From assembly GCA_965263195.1 (NCBI GenBank), contig OZ253664.1, forward strand, positions 3,596,001 to 3,660,000: a stretch of DNA of 64,000 nt, in the 5' to 3' direction. This document shows, one piece after another, positions 61,390-64,000 of the stretch (position 1 is its first letter; each line of letters opens with the position of its first letter). The notes beneath the pieces were generated by a model. It saw only the letters and a program-made list of their open reading frames with translations, ran no database searches and was not told where the DNA came from. Made by a program: the position numbers and the translations under genes. The DNA is from JAAXGX01 sp965263195. Its GTDB lineage: Bacteria; Acidobacteriota; Vicinamibacteria; Vicinamibacterales; UBA8438.

Positions 61390-64000
61390 CTACGCGTCGC
61401 GCACCTTCTTCAGGTACGTCACCGCCGGACGGGTGTTCAGCGTTTCCAACACGTGGTAGGCGCGCGGGTCGGCGGCGGCCTTCGACACGCGGCTGTCCGG
61501 GTCGTTCAGGTCGCCGAAGACGATCGCCTGCGCCGGACAGGTCTGCGCGCAGGCGGGCGTGATATCGCCATCGGCCGGCGGCCGATTCTCGTCCCGCGCC
61601 CGGTCCTGGCCTTCGTTGATCCGCTGCACGCAGAAGGTGCACTTCTCCATCACGCCCGCGCTGCGGGTCGTCACGTCCGGGTTGAGCTGCAAGGTGAGCG
61701 GTTCGGGCACCTCCGGATCGGACCAGTTGAAGCGGCGCACCTTGTACGGGCAGTTGTTCGAGCAGTAGCGCGTGCCGACGCAGCGGTTGTAGACCTGCGC
61801 GTTCAAACCCTCATCGGTGTGGTACGTCGCGTAGGTGGGGCAGACCGATTCGCACGGCGCATGGTCGCAGTGCTGGCAGAGCATCGGGAGGAATCGGTTG
61901 CCGGCGCCGGCATCCTCCTCTTCGACGAAACGCTCGATCCGGATCCACGACATCGTCCGGCCCCGGCGCATGCGGTCGGCTCCCAGGACCGGCACGTTGT
62001 TCTCCGCGTAGCAGGCGGCGACGCAGGCGTTGCAGCCGGTGCAGGAGTCCAGATCGATGGCCATGCCCCAGCGGTGCACGGGATGCGGATGGTCCGGATA
62101 CAGGCTGAACGGCGGCTCTTCCGCCTCCACCTGTCCGGCGGCGAGCGCTTCGCGCGTAACCGTACGGGCGATATCCCGGCCGTCCTGATCGAACGTCGTC
62201 TGCAGGCGGGGCAGCGCCCGCCTGACCGCCCGCGGCGTGACGTCGACGCGCGTCCCGAGCCAGCGCGGCCCGCCGCTGGCCGCCTCCGGCGCCGGATCGA
62301 TCAGCGCGGCGGCGTTGATGCCCCGGCCGCTCGCATAGCGGCCGTACTGCGTATGTCCCTGTCCCAGCGGCACGGCCACCACGCCAGGCCGCAGCCGCGG
62401 GTTGAGCAGCAGCGTGGCGTCGGCCGCGCCGTGGTCCGACTCGATCGTGACGAGCTGGCCTTCCTCGGCGCCGATCACGGCGGCGGTCTCGGGCGCCGCC
62501 TCCACCCAGCTGCTCCAGGCGGTCTGCATCAGCGCGTCGGGCACCTCCTGCAGCCAGGCGCGGTTGGCGCCCCGGCCGTCGTACAGGTGGGGCGAGGGGT
62601 AGACGACCAGCGCGAGCGCCCGGTTTCCGTCCACTTCGGGATCGAGGTCAAGCGGCGTCTCCAGCACCGCCGGGTTCAGCGCCACCGCCGCCGGCGCGGC
62701 CGGTTGCCATGCGCCGCCCCGCCGCCGGGCGTCGTCCCAGAACACGTCGAAGTCGGCAGCCGGCGTATCGCCGCCGCCCGCCCGCCGCGCCAGCGCGTCC
62801 CGCCACTCCGCGCGGAGCACATCCAGGAAGTCGCCCTCGGCCGGCAGCGTTTCGGCCGCGTCGCCGCCCAGCGCCCGGCCGCTGTCGAGCAGCAGGTCGC
62901 CCAGGTGGCGCGTGTCGAGCAGCGGCCGCATGGCCGGCTGCTGCAGGCCGCGTACGCCGCGCCGCGGCTCGGCGTCGCCCCACGCCTCGAGCGGGGTATG
63001 CGCGGGCAGCACCAGATCGGCCAGGCTGGAGGTTTCGTCCGGGCAACTGGCGGTGCTCACGACCGTCGGCACCTGCGCGGCGGCCGCCGCGAAGCCGGCC
63101 CCGCCCGGCATGGCGTGCACCGGGTTGACGCCGTGCAGCAGCAGCAGGTCGATCTCGCCGGCTTCCATTGCCGCGGCCAGCTCCAGCATCTCCCGGTGCG
63201 AGCCGGCGCCGTCCCAGCCGGCGGGACCCGGCGGGCCGCCGTCCGCGCTGCCGCCGTCTTCCTGCTCGAACGTCACCGTGGCGCCCGTATTGCCGGCGAC
63301 GTGGTTCAAGAGGTGCATTGCGGTCAGCGCCGCGGTCGCGCCGGCGCCGCTGGCGGACACGCCGCCGCCGACCGCCAGCGTCCGGCCGCCCCCGGCCGCG
63401 GGGTCGGCAAAGCGGCGGGCCAGCGTCCGGATTGTCGCCGCCGGCACCCCGGTCTGCGCGGCAACCCGCTCGGGCGCGTGGTCGCGCACCAGCTCGAAGA
63501 TGCGCCCCGCGGCGCCCGCATCCGGGTCCGGCAACAGCGTGCGCTGCTCCGACACGATGACGTGCACCATGGCGGCGGCGACGAGCCCCTCCGTGCCCGG
63601 CTCGATTGCCAGCCACTCGTCCGCCTGCGCCCCGGTGAGCGACAGGCGCGGCTCCAGTTGGACCAGCCGCGTTCGCCCGCTGCCCTCCCGGCGCCGGCCG
63701 TCGGCGAAATCGCGGCCGTATGCGACGGGCGAGAGCCAGGTTTCCAGGAAGTCCGCGCCGAACGACACGATCAGGTCCGGCCGGGCGAAGTCGTAGTGCG
63801 GCACGACAGGCCGGCCGAACGCCGCCAGACCGGCCGCACGCAGCGCCTCGTGGGCAAACGGCTCGTAGCGGATCCGCCGGGCGCCGACGCCGCCGGCCCA
63901 GCGTTCCACCAGGCGGTCGAGCGTGCCGGTCAGCAGCGGTGTGACGATGGCGATGCGACCCGCTTGCGCGTCCCGCAGGCGGTCGACGAACAGCCGCTGC
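61390..64000 (-). CDS. actB: alternative complex III subunit ActB, fused molybdopterin-like and Fe-S domains (5' end missing)
   Basis: The last 870 residues of the large peripheral subunit are here; the frame is still open at the window edge, so the start is outside. The first part resembles molybdopterin oxidoreductases (ERVAAQTGVPAATIRTLARR, LLLHGVNPVHAMPG). The C-terminal part is a ferredoxin-like domain with four Cys groups: CTGCNACVAACY, CQHCDHAPCESVCP, CVGTRYCSNNCPYKVRRFNW and CTFCVQRI. These should hold the Fe-S clusters that carry electrons from quinol. The upstream pentahaem gene actA is presumably beyond the edge. Confidence 0.9.
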   Translation of the reverse strand, partial: QRLFVDRLRDAQAGRIAIVTPLLTGTLDRLVERWAGGVGARRIRYEPFAHEALRAAGLAAFGRPVVPHYDFARPDLIVSFGADFLETWLSPVAYGRDFADGRRREGSGRTRLVQLEPRLSLTGAQADEWLAIEPGTEGLVAAAMVHVIVSEQRTLLPDPDAGAAGRIFELVRDHAPERVAAQTGVPAATIRTLARRFADPAAGGGRTLAVGGGVSASGAGATAALTAMHLLNHVAGNTGATVTFEQEDGGSADGGPPGPAGWDGAGSHREMLELAAAMEAGEIDLLLLHGVNPVHAMPGGAGFAAAAAQVPTVVSTASCPDETSSLADLVLPAHTPLEAWGDAEPRRGVRGLQQPAMRPLLDTRHLGDLLLDSGRALGGDAAETLPAEGDFLDVLRAEWRDALARRAGGGDTPAADFDVFWDDARRRGGAWQPAAPAAVALNPAVLETPLDLDPEVDGNRALALVVYPSPHLYDGRGANRAWLQEVPDALMQTAWSSWVEAAPETAAVIGAEEGQLVTIESDHGAADATLLLNPRLRPGVVAVPLGQGHTQYGRYASGRGINAAALIDPAPEAASGGPRWLGTRVDVTPRAVRRALPRLQTTFDQDGRDIARTVTREALAAGQVEAEEPPFSLYPDHPHPVHRWGMAIDLDSCTGCNACVAACYAENNVPVLGADRMRRGRTMSWIRIERFVEEEDAGAGNRFLPMLCQHCDHAPCESVCPTYATYHTDEGLNAQVYNRCVGTRYCSNNCPYKVRRFNWSDPEVPEPLTLQLNPDVTTRSAGVMEKCTFCVQRINEGQDRARDENRPPADGDITPACAQTCPAQAIVFGDLNDPDSRVSKAAADPRAYHVLETLNTRPAVTYLKKVRDA

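Overview
The window is one contiguous piece of a high-GC bacterial chromosome, densely packed and mostly housekeeping. No rRNA, tRNA, CRISPR array, prophage or transposase gene was seen. A five-gene alternative complex III cluster (actB-F), two TonB-dependent receptors with an N-terminal carboxypeptidase-regulatory-like domain (one Oar-like), a MoxR/DUF58/VWA operon and an OFA-family transporter together suggest an Acidobacteriota genome, perhaps class Vicinamibacteria. That placement is inference; no rRNA is present to test it.

Layout. 1-5401 (+): tail of an S41 peptidase, smc behind a terminator-like hairpin, and a membrane M48 peptidase. 5398-15857 (-): the translation and RNA block rimP-nusA-infB-DUF503-rbfA-nrnA, truB, rpsO and pnp, with a premature-terminator leader upstream of rimP. 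16029-24835 (-): asnS, then an overlapping run of a MidA-type methyltransferase, a CYTH protein, a MurU-like nucleotidyltransferase and an AmgK-like kinase, then an HtrA protease, an M24 peptidase and a lipoprotein. 24923-31128: a zinc-ribbon protein, a VOC protein and the overlapping chain ymdB-xseA-xseB-ispA-tlyA-nadK. 31274-36580: rpoZ with a small membrane protein, gatC-gatA (no gatB in the window), a methyltransferase, a DUF1684 protein and nfo. 36845-44742: aconitase, an AtoE-type fatty-acid transporter, an OFA MFS transporter and a TonB-dependent receptor. 44759-51129: a six-gene MoxR/Bat-like operon. 51629-57837: a GarR-type dehydrogenase, a methyltransferase, a Phd/PIN toxin-antitoxin pair, a soluble M48 protease and an Oar-like receptor with a clear promoter. 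57840-64000 (-): actB-C-D-E-F, with actB running off the end.

The most unusual content is a family of interspersed elements between genes. One part is a roughly 40-bp terminal inverted repeat (TIR). It occurs as pairs at 9009-9300 and 21130-21297 and as single arms elsewhere. The other is a GC-rich module of about 125 bp that folds into four consecutive hairpins (copies near 9065, 25861, 34638, 36660, 49130 and 51150). The second hairpin carries compensatory base changes between copies, so the structure rather than the sequence appears to be maintained. The elements abut or supply stop codons of several genes and may supply the start codon of truB, so they affect gene calls here. No element-encoded protein was found; I infer a MITE- or REP-like family moved by an enzyme encoded elsewhere.
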